NCBI GenBank assembly: GCA_945910005.1
Contig: OX246743.1
Span: 13,374,587 to 13,438,586, forward strand
DNA: 64,000 nt
Source: Isoperla grammatica
Lineage: Eukaryota > Arthropoda > Insecta > Plecoptera > Perlodidae
Direction: 5' to 3'
Shown here: positions 25,901-36,561 of the stretch, piece after piece
Numbering within the stretch: position 1 is the first letter of the stretch
Layout: each line of letters begins with the position of its first letter
Translations under genes and position numbers: made by a program
The notes under the pieces: generated by a model
Seen by the model: only the letters and a program-made list of their open reading frames with translations
Told to the model about the DNA's origin: nothing
Database searches by the model: none

Positions 25901-27041
25901 CCTCTTTGCAATCCAAGCGCCTAACAATCTCCCCGATGTGGCTCTCGCCACTCCGCCATACTTGCGGCCCTCTTTGCAATCCAAGCGCCTAACAATCTCC
26001 CCAATCTGGCTCTCGTCACTACACCATACTTGCGGCCCTCTTTGCAATCAAAACGCCTAACAATCTCCCTAATGTGGCTCTCGTTACACCTTCATACTTG
26101 CGGCCCTCTTTGCAATTCAAGCGCCAAACAATCTCCCCAAGGTGGCTCTCGTCACACCGTCATACTGGCGGCCCTCTTTGCAATCCAAGCGCCTAACAAT
26201 CTCCCCAAGGTGGCTCTCGTCACACCGTCTTACTTGCGGCCCTCATTGCAATCCAAGCGCCTAACAATCTCCCCAATGTCATGATGTGGCTCTCGTCACT
26301 CCGCCATACTTGCGGCCCTCTTTGCAATCAGAGCGCCTATTAATCTCCCCGATGTGGCTCTCGCCACTCCGCCATTCTTGCGGCCCTCTTTGCAATCCAA
26401 GCGCCTAACAATCTCCCCAATATGGCTCTCGGCACTCCACCATACTTGCGGCCCTCTTTGCAATCCAAGCGCCTGACAATCTCCCCAATGTGGCTCTCAC
26501 CACTCCGTCATACTTGCGGCCCTCTTTGCAATCAGAGCGCCTATTAATCTCCCTGATGTGGCACTCGCCACTCCAACATTCTTGCGGCCCTCTTTGCAAT
26601 CCAAGCGCCTAACAATCTCCCCAATATGGCTCTCACCACTCCGTCATACTTGCGGCCCTCTTTGCAATCAGAGCGCCTATTAATCTCCCTGATGTGGCTC
26701 TCGCCACTCCAACATTCTTGCGGCCCTCTTTGCAATCCAAGCGCCTGACAATCTCCCCAATGTGGCTCTCACCACTCCGTCATACTTGCGGCCCTCTTTG
26801 CAATCAGAGTGCCTATTAATCTCCCTGATGTGGCTCTCGCCACTCCAACATTCTTGCGGCCCTCTTTGCAATCCAAGCGCCTTACAATCTCCCCAATATG
26901 GATCTCGGCACTCCACCATTCTTGCGGCCCTCTTTGCAATCCAAGCGCCTAACAATCTCCCCAATATGGCTCTCGGCACTCCACCATACTTGCGGCCCTC
27001 TTTGCAATCCAAGCGCCTGACAATCTCCCCAATGTGGCTCT
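22960..27041 (+). repeat. About 4.08-kb higher-order unit, copy 1
   Basis: Landmarks recur downstream at a near-constant offset of 4082-4083 bp (60 monomers plus 2-3 bases), for example 23180/27262, 24446/28529, 25056/29139 and 26030/30113. The unit carries a local expansion near 24.6-24.95 kb of the monomer with GGTG(G/T)CACTTTCACTCC and related CTCCAATGTGG monomers. It also carries the expanded monomer containing AATGTCATGATGTGG at about 26,273. Confidence 0.78.
26330..26890 (+). repeat. Local 136/204-bp amplification of the CTATTAATCTCC variant
   Basis: Monomers carrying CGCCTATTAATCTCCC (or GTGCCTATTAATCTCCC) recur at about 26,335, 26,539, 26,675 and 26,811, with spacings of 204, 136 and 136 bp. 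Paralogous places in the array (for example 3,340 and 54,280) carry only two such monomers, 204 bp apart. This is a small, recent dimer expansion inside the 4.08-kb unit. Confidence 0.7.
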
Positions 27042-30000
27042 CGTCACACCGTCATACTGGCGGCCCTCTTTGCAATCCAAGCGCCTAACAATCTCTCCAA
27101 GGTGGCTCTCGTCACACCGTCATACTTGCGGCCCTCTTTGCAATCAGAGCGCCTAAGAATCTCACCGATGTGGCTCTCGCCACTCCGCCATACTTGCGGC
27201 ACTCTTTGCAATCCAAGCGCCTAACAATCTCCCCCATCTGGCTGTCGTCACTCCACCATACTTGCGGCCCTCTTTGCAATCAAAACGCCTAACAATCTCC
27301 CTAATGTGGCTCTCGTTACACCTTCATACTTGCGGCCCTCTTTGCAATCCAAGCGCCAAACAATCTCCCCAATGTGGCTCTCGTCACACCGTCATACTGG
27401 CGGCCCTCTTTGCAATCCAAGCGCCTAACAATCTCCCCAAGGTGGCTCTCGTCACACCGTCATACTTGCGGCCCTCTTTGCAATCCAAGCGCCTAACAAT
27501 CTCCCCAATGTGGCTCTCGCCACTCTATCATACTTGCGGCCCTCTTTTTAATCCAAGCGCTTAACAATCTCCCCAGTGTGGCTCTCGCCACTCCGTCATA
27601 CTTGCGGCTCTCTTTGCAATCCAAGCGCCTAACAATCTCCCCAATGTGGCTCTCATCACACCGTCATACTTGCGGCCCTCTTTGCAATCAGAGCGCCTAA
27701 GAATCTCACCGATGTGGCTCTCGCCACTTCGCCATACTTGCGGCCCTCTTTGCAATCGAAGCGCCTAACAATCTCCCCAATGTGGCTCTCGCCACACCGT
27801 CATACTTGCGGCCCTCTTTGCAATCCAAGCGCCTTACAATCTCCCCAATGTGGCTCTCGTCACTCCGTTATACTTGCGGCCCTCTTTGCAATCCAAGCGC
27901 CTAACAATCTCCCCGATGTGGCTCCCGCCACTCCGCCATACTTGCGGCCCTCTTTGCAATCCAAGCGCCTAACAATCTCCCCAATCTGGCTCTCGTCACT
28001 CCACCATACTTGCGGCCCTCTTTGCAATCAAAACGCCTAACAATCTCCCTAATGTGGCTCTCGTCACACCTTCATACTTGCGGCCCTCTTTGCAATCCAA
28101 GCGCCAAACAATCTCCCCAATGTGGCTCTCGTCACACCGTCATACTTGCGGCCCTCTTTGCAATCCAAGCGCCTAACAATCTTCCCAATGTGGCTCTCGC
28201 CACTCCGTCATACTTGCGGCCCTCTTTGCAATCCAAGCGCCTAACAATCTCCCCAGTGTGGCTCTCGCCACTCCGTCATACTTGCGGCCCTCTTTGCAAT
28301 CAAAACGCCTAATATCTCCCCAATGTGGCTCTCGTCACACCGCTATACTTGCGGCCCTCTTTGCAATCAGAGCGCCTAACAATCTCACCGATGTGGCTCT
28401 CGCCATTTTGCCATACTTGCGGCCCTCTTTGCAATCCAAGCGCCTAACAATCTCCCGAATGTGGCACTCGCCACTCCGTTATACTTGCGGCCCTCTTTTC
28501 AATCCAAGCGCCTAACAATCTCCCCAGTTTGGCTCTCGCCACTCCGTCATACTTGCGGCCCTCTTTGCAATCAAAACGCCTAACATTTTTCCAATGTGGC
28601 TCTCGGCACTCCGTCATACTTGCGGCCCTCTTTGTTATCAGAGCGCCTTACAATCTCACCGATGTGGCTCTCGCCACTTCGCCATACTTGCGGCCCTCTT
28701 TGCAATCCAAGCGCCTTACAATCTCCCCAAGGTGGCACTTTCACTCCGTCACTCTTGCGGCCCTCTTTGCAATCCAAGCGCCTTACAATCTCTCCAATGT
28801 GGCTCTCGTCATTCCGTCATACTTGCGGCCCTCTTTGCAATCCAAGCGCCTTACAATCTCCCCAATGTGGCTCTCGTCACACCGTCACTCTTGCGGCCCT
28901 CTTTGCAATCCAAGCGCCTTACAATCTCTCCAATGTGGCTCTCGTCACTCCGTCACTCTTGCGGCCCTCTTTGCAATCCAAGCGCCTTACAATCTCTCCA
29001 ATGTGGCTCTCGTCACTCCGTCATACTTGCGGCCCTCTTTGCAATCAAAACGCCTAACAATCTCCCGAATGTGGTTCTCGTCACACCGTCTTACTTGCGG
29101 CCCTCTTTGCAATCCAAGCGCCTTACAATCTCCCAGATGTGGCTCTCGTCACACCGTCATACTTGCGGCTCTCTTTGCAATCCAAGCGCCTCACAATCTC
29201 CCCAAGGTGGCACTTTCACTCCATCACTCTTGCGGCCCTCTTTGCAATCCAAGCGCCTTACAATCTCTCCAATGTGGCTCTCGTCATTCCGTCATACTTG
29301 CGGCCCTCTTTGCAATCCAAGCGCCTTACAATCTCCCCAATGTGGCTCTCGTCACACCGCCATACTCGCGGCCCTCTTTGCAATCAGAGCGCCTAACATC
29401 TCCCCAATGTGGCTCTCGGCACTCCGTCATACTTGCGGCCCTCTTTGCAATCAGATCGCCTTACAATCTCCCCAATGTGGCTCTCGTCACTCCGTCATAC
29501 TTGCGGCCCTCTTTGCAATCAGAGCGCCTTACAATCTCCCCGATGTGGCTCTCGCCACCCCGTCATACTTGCGGCCCTCTTTGCAATCCAAGCGCCTCTC
29601 AATCTCCCTTGTGTTGCTCTCGCCACTCCGTCATACTTGCGGCCCTCTTTGCAATCCAAGCGCCTAACAATCTCCCCAGTGTGGCTCTCGTCACACCGTC
29701 ATACTTGCGGCCCTCTTTGCAATCCAAGCGCATAACAATCTCCCCAATGTGGCTCTCGCCACACCGTCATACTTGCGGCCCTCTTTGCAATCAGAGCGCC
29801 TAACAATCTCCCCGATGTGGCTCTCGCCACTTTGCCATACTTGCGGCCCTCTTTGCAATCCAAGCGCCTAACAATCTCCCCAATGTGGCTCTCGCCACTT
29901 CGCCATACTTGCGGCCCTCTTTGCAATCCAAGCGCCTAACAATCTCCCCAATGTGGCTCTCGTCACTCCGTCATACTTGCGGCCCTCTTTGCAATCCAAG

Positions 30001-31440
30001 CGCCTAACAATCTCCCCGATGTGGCTCTTGCCACTCCGCCATACTTGCGGCCCTCTTTGCAATCCAAGCGCCTAACAATCTCCCCAATCTGGCTCTCGTC
30101 ACTACACCATACTTGCGGCCCTCTTTGCAATCAAAACGCCTAACAATCTCCCTAATGTGGCTCTCGTTACACCTTCATACTTGCGGCCCTCTTTGCAATC
30201 CAAGCGCCAAACAATCTCCCCAAGGTGGCTCTCGTCACACCGTCATACTGGCGGCCCTCTTTGCAATCCAAGCGCCTAACAATCTCCCCAAGGTGGCTCT
30301 CGTCACACCGTCATACTTGCGGCCCTCTTTGCAATCCAAGCGCCTAACAATCTCCCCAATGTCATGATGTGGCTCTCGTCACTCCGCCATACTTGCGGCC
30401 CTCTTTGCAATCAGAGCGCCTATTAATCTCCCCGATGTGGCTCTAGCCACTCCGCCATTCTTGCGGCCCTCTTTGCAATCCAAGCGCCTAACAATCTCCC
30501 CAATATGGCTCTCGGCACTCCACCATACTTGCGGCCCTCTTTGCAATCCAAGCGCCTGACAATCTCCCCAATGTGGCTCTCGCCACTCCGTCATACTTGC
30601 GGCCCTCTTTGCAATCAGAGCGGCTATTAATCTCCCTGATGTGGCTCTCGCCACTCCAACATTCTTGCGGCCCTCTTTGCAATCCAAGCGCCTAACAATC
30701 TCCCCAATATGGATCTCGGCACTCCACCATACTTGCGGCACTCTTTGCAATCCAAGCGCCTAACAATCTCCCCAGTGTGGCTCTCGCCACTCCGTCATAC
30801 TTGCGGCCCTCTTTTCAATCCAAGCGCCTAACAATCTCCCCAGTGTGGCTCTCGCCACTCCGTCATACTTGCGGCCCTCTTTGCAATCCAAGCGCCTAAC
30901 AATCTCCCCAATGTGGCTCTCATCACACCGTCATACTTGCGGCCCTCTTTGCAATCCAAGCGCCTAACAATCTCCCCAGTGTGGCTCTCGCCACTCTATC
31001 ATACTTGCGGCCCTCTTTTTAATCCAAGCGCCTAACAATCTCCCCAGTGTGGCTCTCGCCACTCTATCATACTTGCGGCCCTCTTTTTAATCCAAGCGCC
31101 TAACAATCTCCCCAGTGTGGCTCTCGCCACTCCGTCATACTTGCGGTCCTCTTTGCAATCCAAGCGCCTAACAATCTCCCCAATGTGGGCTCATCACACC
31201 GTCATACTTGCGGCCCTCTTTGCAATCAGAGCGCCTTACAATCTCACCGATGTGGCACTCGCAACTTCGCCATACTTGCGGCCCTCTTTGCAATCGAAGC
31301 GCCTAACAATCTCCCCAATGTGGCTCTCGCCACACCGTCATACTTGCGGCCCTCTTTGCAATCCAAGCGCCTTACAATCTCCCCAATGTGGCTCTCGTCA
31401 CTCCGTCATACTTGCGGCCCTCTTTGCAATCCAAGCGCCT
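27042..31440 (+). repeat. About 4.1-4.3-kb higher-order unit, copy 2
   Basis: Copy of the unit at 22,960-27,041, offset 4082-4083 bp. Its expanded monomer at about 30,356 (AATGTCATGATGTGG) is the closest local counterpart of the uninterrupted LINE target site. The last several hundred bases contain a one-monomer duplication near 31.0-31.1 kb (monomers with CACTCTATCATACTTGC followed by CTTTTTAATCC). Confidence 0.74.
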
Positions 31441-34233
31441 AACAATCTCCCCGATGTGGCTCTCGCCACTCCGCCATACTTGCGGCCCTCTTTGCAATCC
31501 AAGCGCCTAACAATCTCCCCAATCTGGCTCTCGTCACTCCACCATACTTGCGGCCCTCTTTGCAATCAAAACGCCTAACAATCTCCCTAATGTGGCTCTC
31601 GTTACACCTTCATACTTGCGGCCCTCTTTGCAATCCAAGCGCCAAACAATCTCCCCAATGTGGCTCTCGTCACACCGTCATACTGGCGGCCCTCTTTGCA
31701 ATCCAAGCGCCTTACAATCTTCCCAAGGTGGCTCTCGTCACACCGTCATACTTGCGGCCCTCTTTGCAATCCAAGCGCCTAACAATCTTCCCAATGTGGC
31801 TCTCGCCACTCTATCATACTTGCGGCCCTCTTTTTAATCCAAGCGCTTAACAATCTCCCCAGTGTGGCTCTCGCCACTCCGTCATACTTGCGACCCTCTT
31901 TGCAATCCAAGCGCCTAACAATCTCCCTAATGTGGTCCCATCACACCGTCATACTTGCGGCCCTCTTTGCAATCAGAGCGCCTAAGAATCTCACCGATGT
32001 GGCTCTCGCCACTTCGCCATACTTGCGGCCCTCTTTGCAATCGAAGCGCCTAACAATCTCCCCAATGTGGCTCTCGCCACACCGTCATACTTGCGGCCCT
32101 CTTTGCAATCCAAGCGCCTTACAATCTCCCCAATGTGGCTCTCGTCACTCCGTTATACTTGCGGCCCTCTTTGCAATCCAAGCGCCTAACAATCTCCCCG
32201 ATGTGGCTCTCGCCACTCCGCCATACTTGCGGCCCTCTTTGCAATCCAAGCGCCTAACAATCTCCCCAATCTGGCTCTCGTCACTCCACCATACTTGCGG
32301 CCCTCTTTGCAATCAAAACGCCTAACAATCTCCCTAATGTGGCTCTCGTCACACCTTCATACTTGCGGCCCTCTTTGCAATCCAAGCGCCAAACAATCAC
32401 CCCAATGTGGCTCTCGTCACACCGTCATACTTGCGGCCCTCTTTGCAATCCAAGCGCCTAACAATCTTCCCAATGTGGCTCTCGCCACTCCGTCATACTT
32501 GCGGCCCTCTTTGCAATCCAAGCGCCTAACAATCTCCCCAGTGTGGCTCTCGCCACTCCGTCATACTTGCGGCCCTCTTTGCAATCAAAACGCCTAACAT
32601 CTCCCCAATGTGGCTCTCGTCACACCGCCATACTTGCGGCCCTCTTTGCAATCAGAGCGCCTAACAATCTCACCGATGTGGCTCTCGCCATTTCGCCATA
32701 CTTGCGGCCCTCTTTGCAATCCAAGCGCCTAACAATCTCCCGAATGTGGCACTCGCCACTCCGTTATACTTGCGGCCCTCTTTTCAATCCAAGCGCCTAA
32801 CAATCTCCCCAGTTTGGCTCTCGCCACTCCGTCATACTTGCGGCCCTCTTTGCAATCAAAACGCCTAACATTTTTCCAATGTGGCTCTCGGCACTCCGTC
32901 ATACTTGCGGCCCTCTTTGTAATCAGAGCGCCTTACAATCTCACCGATGTGGCTCTCGCCACTTCGCCATACTTGCGGCCCTCTTTGCAATCCAAGCGCC
33001 TAACAATCTCCCGAATGTGGTTCTCGTCACACTGTCTCACTTGCGGCCCTCTTTGCAATCCAAGCGCCTTACAATCTCCCAGATGTGGCTCTCGTCACAC
33101 CGTCATACTTGCGGCTCTCTTTGCAATCCAAGCGCCTCACAATCTCCCCAAGGTGGCACTTTCACTCCGTCACTCTTGCGGCCCTCTTTGCAATCCAAGC
33201 GCCTTACAATCTCTCCAATGTGGCTCTCGTCATTCAGTCATACTTGCGGCCCTCTTTGCAATCCAAGCGCCTTACAATCTCCCCAATGTGGCTCTCGTCA
33301 CACCGCCATACTCGCGGCCCTCTTTGCAATCAGAGCGCCTAACATCTCCCCAATGTGGCTCTCGGCACTCCGTCATACTTGCGGCCCTCTTTGCAATCAG
33401 AGCGCCTAACAATCTCCCCGATGTGGCTCTCGCCACCCCGTCATACTTGCGGCCCTCTTTGCAATCCAAGCGCCTCTCAATCTCCCTTGTGTTGCTCTCG
33501 CTTTCCGTCATACTTGCGGCCCTCTTTGCAATCCAAGCGCCTAACAATCTCCCCAGTGTGGCTCTCGTCACACCGTCATACTTGCGGCCCTCTTTGCAAT
33601 CCAAGCGCATAACAATCTCCCCAATGTGGCTCTCGCCACTCCGTCATACTTGCGGCCCTCTTTGCAATCAGAGCGCCTAACAATCTCCCCGATCTGGCTC
33701 TCGCCACTTTGCCATACTTGCGGACCTCTTTGCAATCCAAGCGCCTAACAATCTCCCCAATGTGGCTCTCGCCACTTCGCCATACTTGCGGCCCTCTTTG
33801 CAATCCAAGCGCCTAACAATCTCCCCAATGTGGCTCTCGTCACTCCGTCATACTTGCGGCCCTCTTTGCAATCCAAGCGCCTAACAATCTCCCCGATGTG
33901 GCTCTCGCCACTCCGCCATACTTGCGGCCCTCTTTGCAATCCAAGCGCCTAACAATCTCCCCAATCTGGCTTTCGTCACGACACCATACTTGCGGCCCTC
34001 TTTGCAATCAAAACGCCTAACAATCTCCCTAATGTGGCTCTCGTTACACCTTCATACTTGCGGCCCTCTTTGCAATCCAAGCGCCAAACAATCTCCCCAA
34101 GGTGGCTCTCGTCACACTGTCATACTGGCGGCCCTCTTTGCAATCCAAGCGCCTAACAATCTCCCCAAGGTGGCTCTCGTCACACCGTCATACTTGCGGC
34201 CCTCTTTGCAATCCAAGCGCCTAACAATCTCCC

Positions 34234-34236
<3 letters not shown>
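31441..34236 (+). repeat. About 4-kb higher-order unit, copy 3 (left part, split by the LINE)
   Basis: Third successive copy. It is offset 4285-4286 bp from copy 2 up to about 33.0 kb, then 3946 and 3877 bp, because about five monomers present near 28.7-29.05 kb are absent here. The unit is broken at 34,236 by the poly(T) tract and resumes at 54,208. That resumption matches copy 2 just after its expanded monomer (54,239 corresponds to 30,379). Confidence 0.75.
34225..34236 (+). other. Target-site duplication, left copy (outermost)
   Basis: CAATCTCCCCAA directly precedes the T tract of unit 1 and recurs at 54208-54219 directly after the LINE 5' end. A thirteenth base (T) is ambiguous with the T tract. 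In uninterrupted monomers (for example near 13,063 and 20,013) the same 12 bases occur once, followed by TGTCCCGATGTGG. Confidence 0.78.
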
Positions 34237-34268
<32 letters not shown>

Positions 34269-36263
34269 CATTAAATCCACATCTACATCTGACGCCACCT
34301 AAGCCGAAGCTTATATGCGTCTATCTTTTCTTGTATTTGTGTTATCTCTTGCTGTTTTTCTTGAAGTCCGACCTTAGGAGTCCTCAAATTGGTAACCCTC
34401 CTTTGTCGTTGGTATTGTCTTTGCAATGTATTAGCTTCTTGTTCTTGATATTATTCTCCCTGTATATTTATTCATCTTCTTCTGCTCTTCGTAGTTTCTG
34501 TTTACTCCATTTCGGATGATTTTCCTTTGACTAGGCATAAATCGTTGCTTCTATGGTTGTTTTTGTTTCAACCTGATGAGGATTCATGTGCTTCTTCTGT
34601 GCTTTGCTTCCCCTCCAGTGGTCGCAGTGATCGTATTCCTTCTTCTGAGTGTTCAGCTCCTCTTCTTCTTCCAAGTTATGTCGTCTTCTCCACGATTCTT
34701 CCTCTCTTTTCTTCTTTTCACTGTCTGGTGGTTCTTGAGGAGAATACTTCTGCTGATCTTGATTTCCCTTCTGGTGATCGAACTGGTCATCTTCTTTTCT
34801 TTTTGAGTTAACTGGTCACTTTCCGGTTTCCTCTTCAAGTCGTAGCTTTCTGCCCCTCTGCGTCATTTCTTCTTATCGCTGTCCTCTGTTTCTAGGTGTT
34901 TTCCTGTTTCTTCTTCAATCTTTTGAACGGCGCTTGCTAATCTTCGATTCTTCTATTCTCCCTATTTTGTGTCACCAATCCTCATCTTCTTCTTCTTCTT
35001 CTTCTTCTTCTTCTTCTGAGTACACATCTGTTTGATTTCGCTGTTTCCCTCTTCTTTTTGGATTTCTCTCTTGCATATACCCTCCTACTTCATCTCTCGC
35101 ATCCAGCCTGTCTTCTTCCAGTTCTTCTTGTCGGCGATTAAACACGTCTATTGCGAACTTCTCAAGTTGTCTGTAGTGATTTTTGCAATTGAGCATCCCT
35201 CTAAAGTCTTGTAATCTCCTTGCTTCCTTAAGACGTTCTTCATTTAGATGTTCTTTCCTTATGTCCGAATACAGTTCGCAATCTTGCAGTACGTGCCAAA
35301 TGTCTTCACGGTCTCCACATCTGCAAACATCATATTGTTCAAGTCCAAGTCTTCTTAGATTCGCTCGAAAAGGGCCGTGTCCTGTTAGCAGGAAGGTAAG
35401 TTGCAGACCTGGTTGAAACCATTCAATCCATGTAGCTCGTTCAATGGTTGATGGTATAAAACTGTGCGTTACTCTACCTTTCTCCGTTTGATCCCACAAG
35501 TCCTGCCATTGCTCTTCACATGTATCAGATATTCTTCTATTCTCGCATCTTATGAATATTCTTCGTTCTCTGTTTAGCAGTCTCGTTGTATTACTTGTAA
35601 TGTTACCACAGGTTTTCGCGATATTTTTCTTTACGAAGTATCTGAAACCTGATCTTGTAATTTCTAGATCTAGCGGTAGTTTTCCTGCGAGCACCTGTAA
35701 CGCTGGAGTGGAGACAGTCCTGCAAGCTCTAGTGAGTTGTAGAAGTAATGACCTCTGTATTGACGAGATTATTTGCTGATTTCTTCTCTTGTTTATAGAT
35801 GTCATCCAGACAGAGGCACCGTATGTTATTATGGGCACCGCTACCCTGTCGTACAGTATTCCCATAGTTCTATGGTTTAACCCCCAGTTCTTTCTTGCAA
35901 GACGTTTTGTCATGGCAAATGTATTCAAGATCTTACTTCGTAGGTATTGCAGATGTGGTAAGAACGTTAGCTTATCATCCATCATGAGTCCTAAGTATTT
36001 GTATTTATTAACAAAACCTAGTGATGTTCCGCCGATCTTGATTAGAGGATTTCTATGTTTCGAGAAATGGCCCTTCATCACCATACATTTGGTTTTACTT
36101 GTAGATATCGACATTTTGTGAAGTTCATTCCATTTCATGGACTTCTTTAGTACCGAATTTGCTTTTTCCTCTAGTTGCCGTCTCGAGTTGCCTTTGATTA
36201 TTATTACCTTGTCATCCGCGTAGCAAATGGTGACTACGTCCTCGTCGTTGGTTTCCTCTTGCA
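34237..36263 (-). mobile_element. 5'-truncated R1-clade LINE fragment, unit 1
   Basis: Last 2 kb of the LINE, reading right to left: the end of ORF2, the 3' UTR and a 32-nt poly(A) (T tract at 34237-34268). The truncation point is TTGCA at 36259-36263, where LINE and satellite share five bases. This unit sits at the outer edge of the tandem array. It has the longest T tract, an extra TTC triplet (ten against nine) at 34987-35016, and a base difference at 35031 giving Thr instead of Ser near the ORF2 C-terminus. Its satellite part differs from the later bridges at 34118. Confidence 0.93.
34972..36263 (-). pseudogene. ORF2 C-terminal remnant, unit 1
   Basis: Open frame of about 430 codons keeping only the end of the reverse transcriptase (from just before the YADD box), the thumb/connection region and the C-terminal CX1CX7HX4C finger, with an acidic tail of ten Glu. 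It lacks the endonuclease and the first reverse-transcriptase motifs, so it cannot support retrotransposition. The frame enters from satellite without an ATG: five codons upstream it meets a TAG supplied by the TTAGG of a satellite monomer. The first in-frame Met lies well inside the remnant. Confidence 0.88.
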
Positions 36264-36561
36264 ATCCAAGCGCCTAACAATCTCCCCAATCTGGCTTTCG
36301 TCACGACACCATACTTGCGGCCCTCTTTGCAATCAAAACGCCTAACAATCTCCCTAATGTGGCTCTCGTTACACCTTCATACTTGCGGCCCTCTTTGCAA
36401 TCCAAGCGCCAAACAATCTCCCCAAGGTGGCTCTCGTCACACCGTCATACTGGCGGCCCTCTTTGCAATCCAAGCGCCTAACAATCTCCCCAAGGTGGCT
36501 CTCGTCACACCGTCATACTTGCGGCCCTCTTTGCAATCCAAGCGCCTAACAATCTCCCCAA
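36264..36561 (+). repeat. Satellite bridge between LINE units 1 and 2
   Basis: Four 68-bp monomers plus 26 bases, from AATCCAAGCGCC after the microhomology to CCCCAA before the T tract. The monomer order (CTGGCTTTCGTCACGACACC, then CAATCAAAACGCC, then CTCGTTACACC, then CCAAGGTGGC twice) matches 33939-34236 except at 34118. It is copied flank and shows no independent insertion site. Confidence 0.92.

Larger units (their letters stand above)
1..33938 (+). repeat. 68-bp satellite array, left block
   Basis: Uninterrupted head-to-tail array of a 68-bp monomer, roughly 500 copies, all in one orientation. Near-invariant boxes are CTTGCGGCCCTCTTTGCAAT followed by CCAAGCGCC, then AACAATCTCCCCAATGTGG, then CTCTCGTCACTCCGTCATA. 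By hand count the consensus is about 54% GC and strongly C-rich on this strand (26 C to 11 G). Common variant positions are CCAAG/CAGAG/CAAAA/CGAAG after TTTGCAAT, CCTAAC/CCTTAC, CCAAT/CCGAT/CCAGT, and CACTCCGTC/CACACCGTC/CACTTCGCC. Length variants of -1, +1 and +8 bp recur. No host gene, tRNA or rRNA was seen. The array could be centromeric, subtelomeric or heterochromatic, and the sequence does not say which. Confidence 0.97.

Noticed and set aside
1..33938. CRISPR array
   Set aside because: The whole 68-bp unit is repeated with mild divergence. There are no unique spacers and no cas genes, and the context is eukaryotic.
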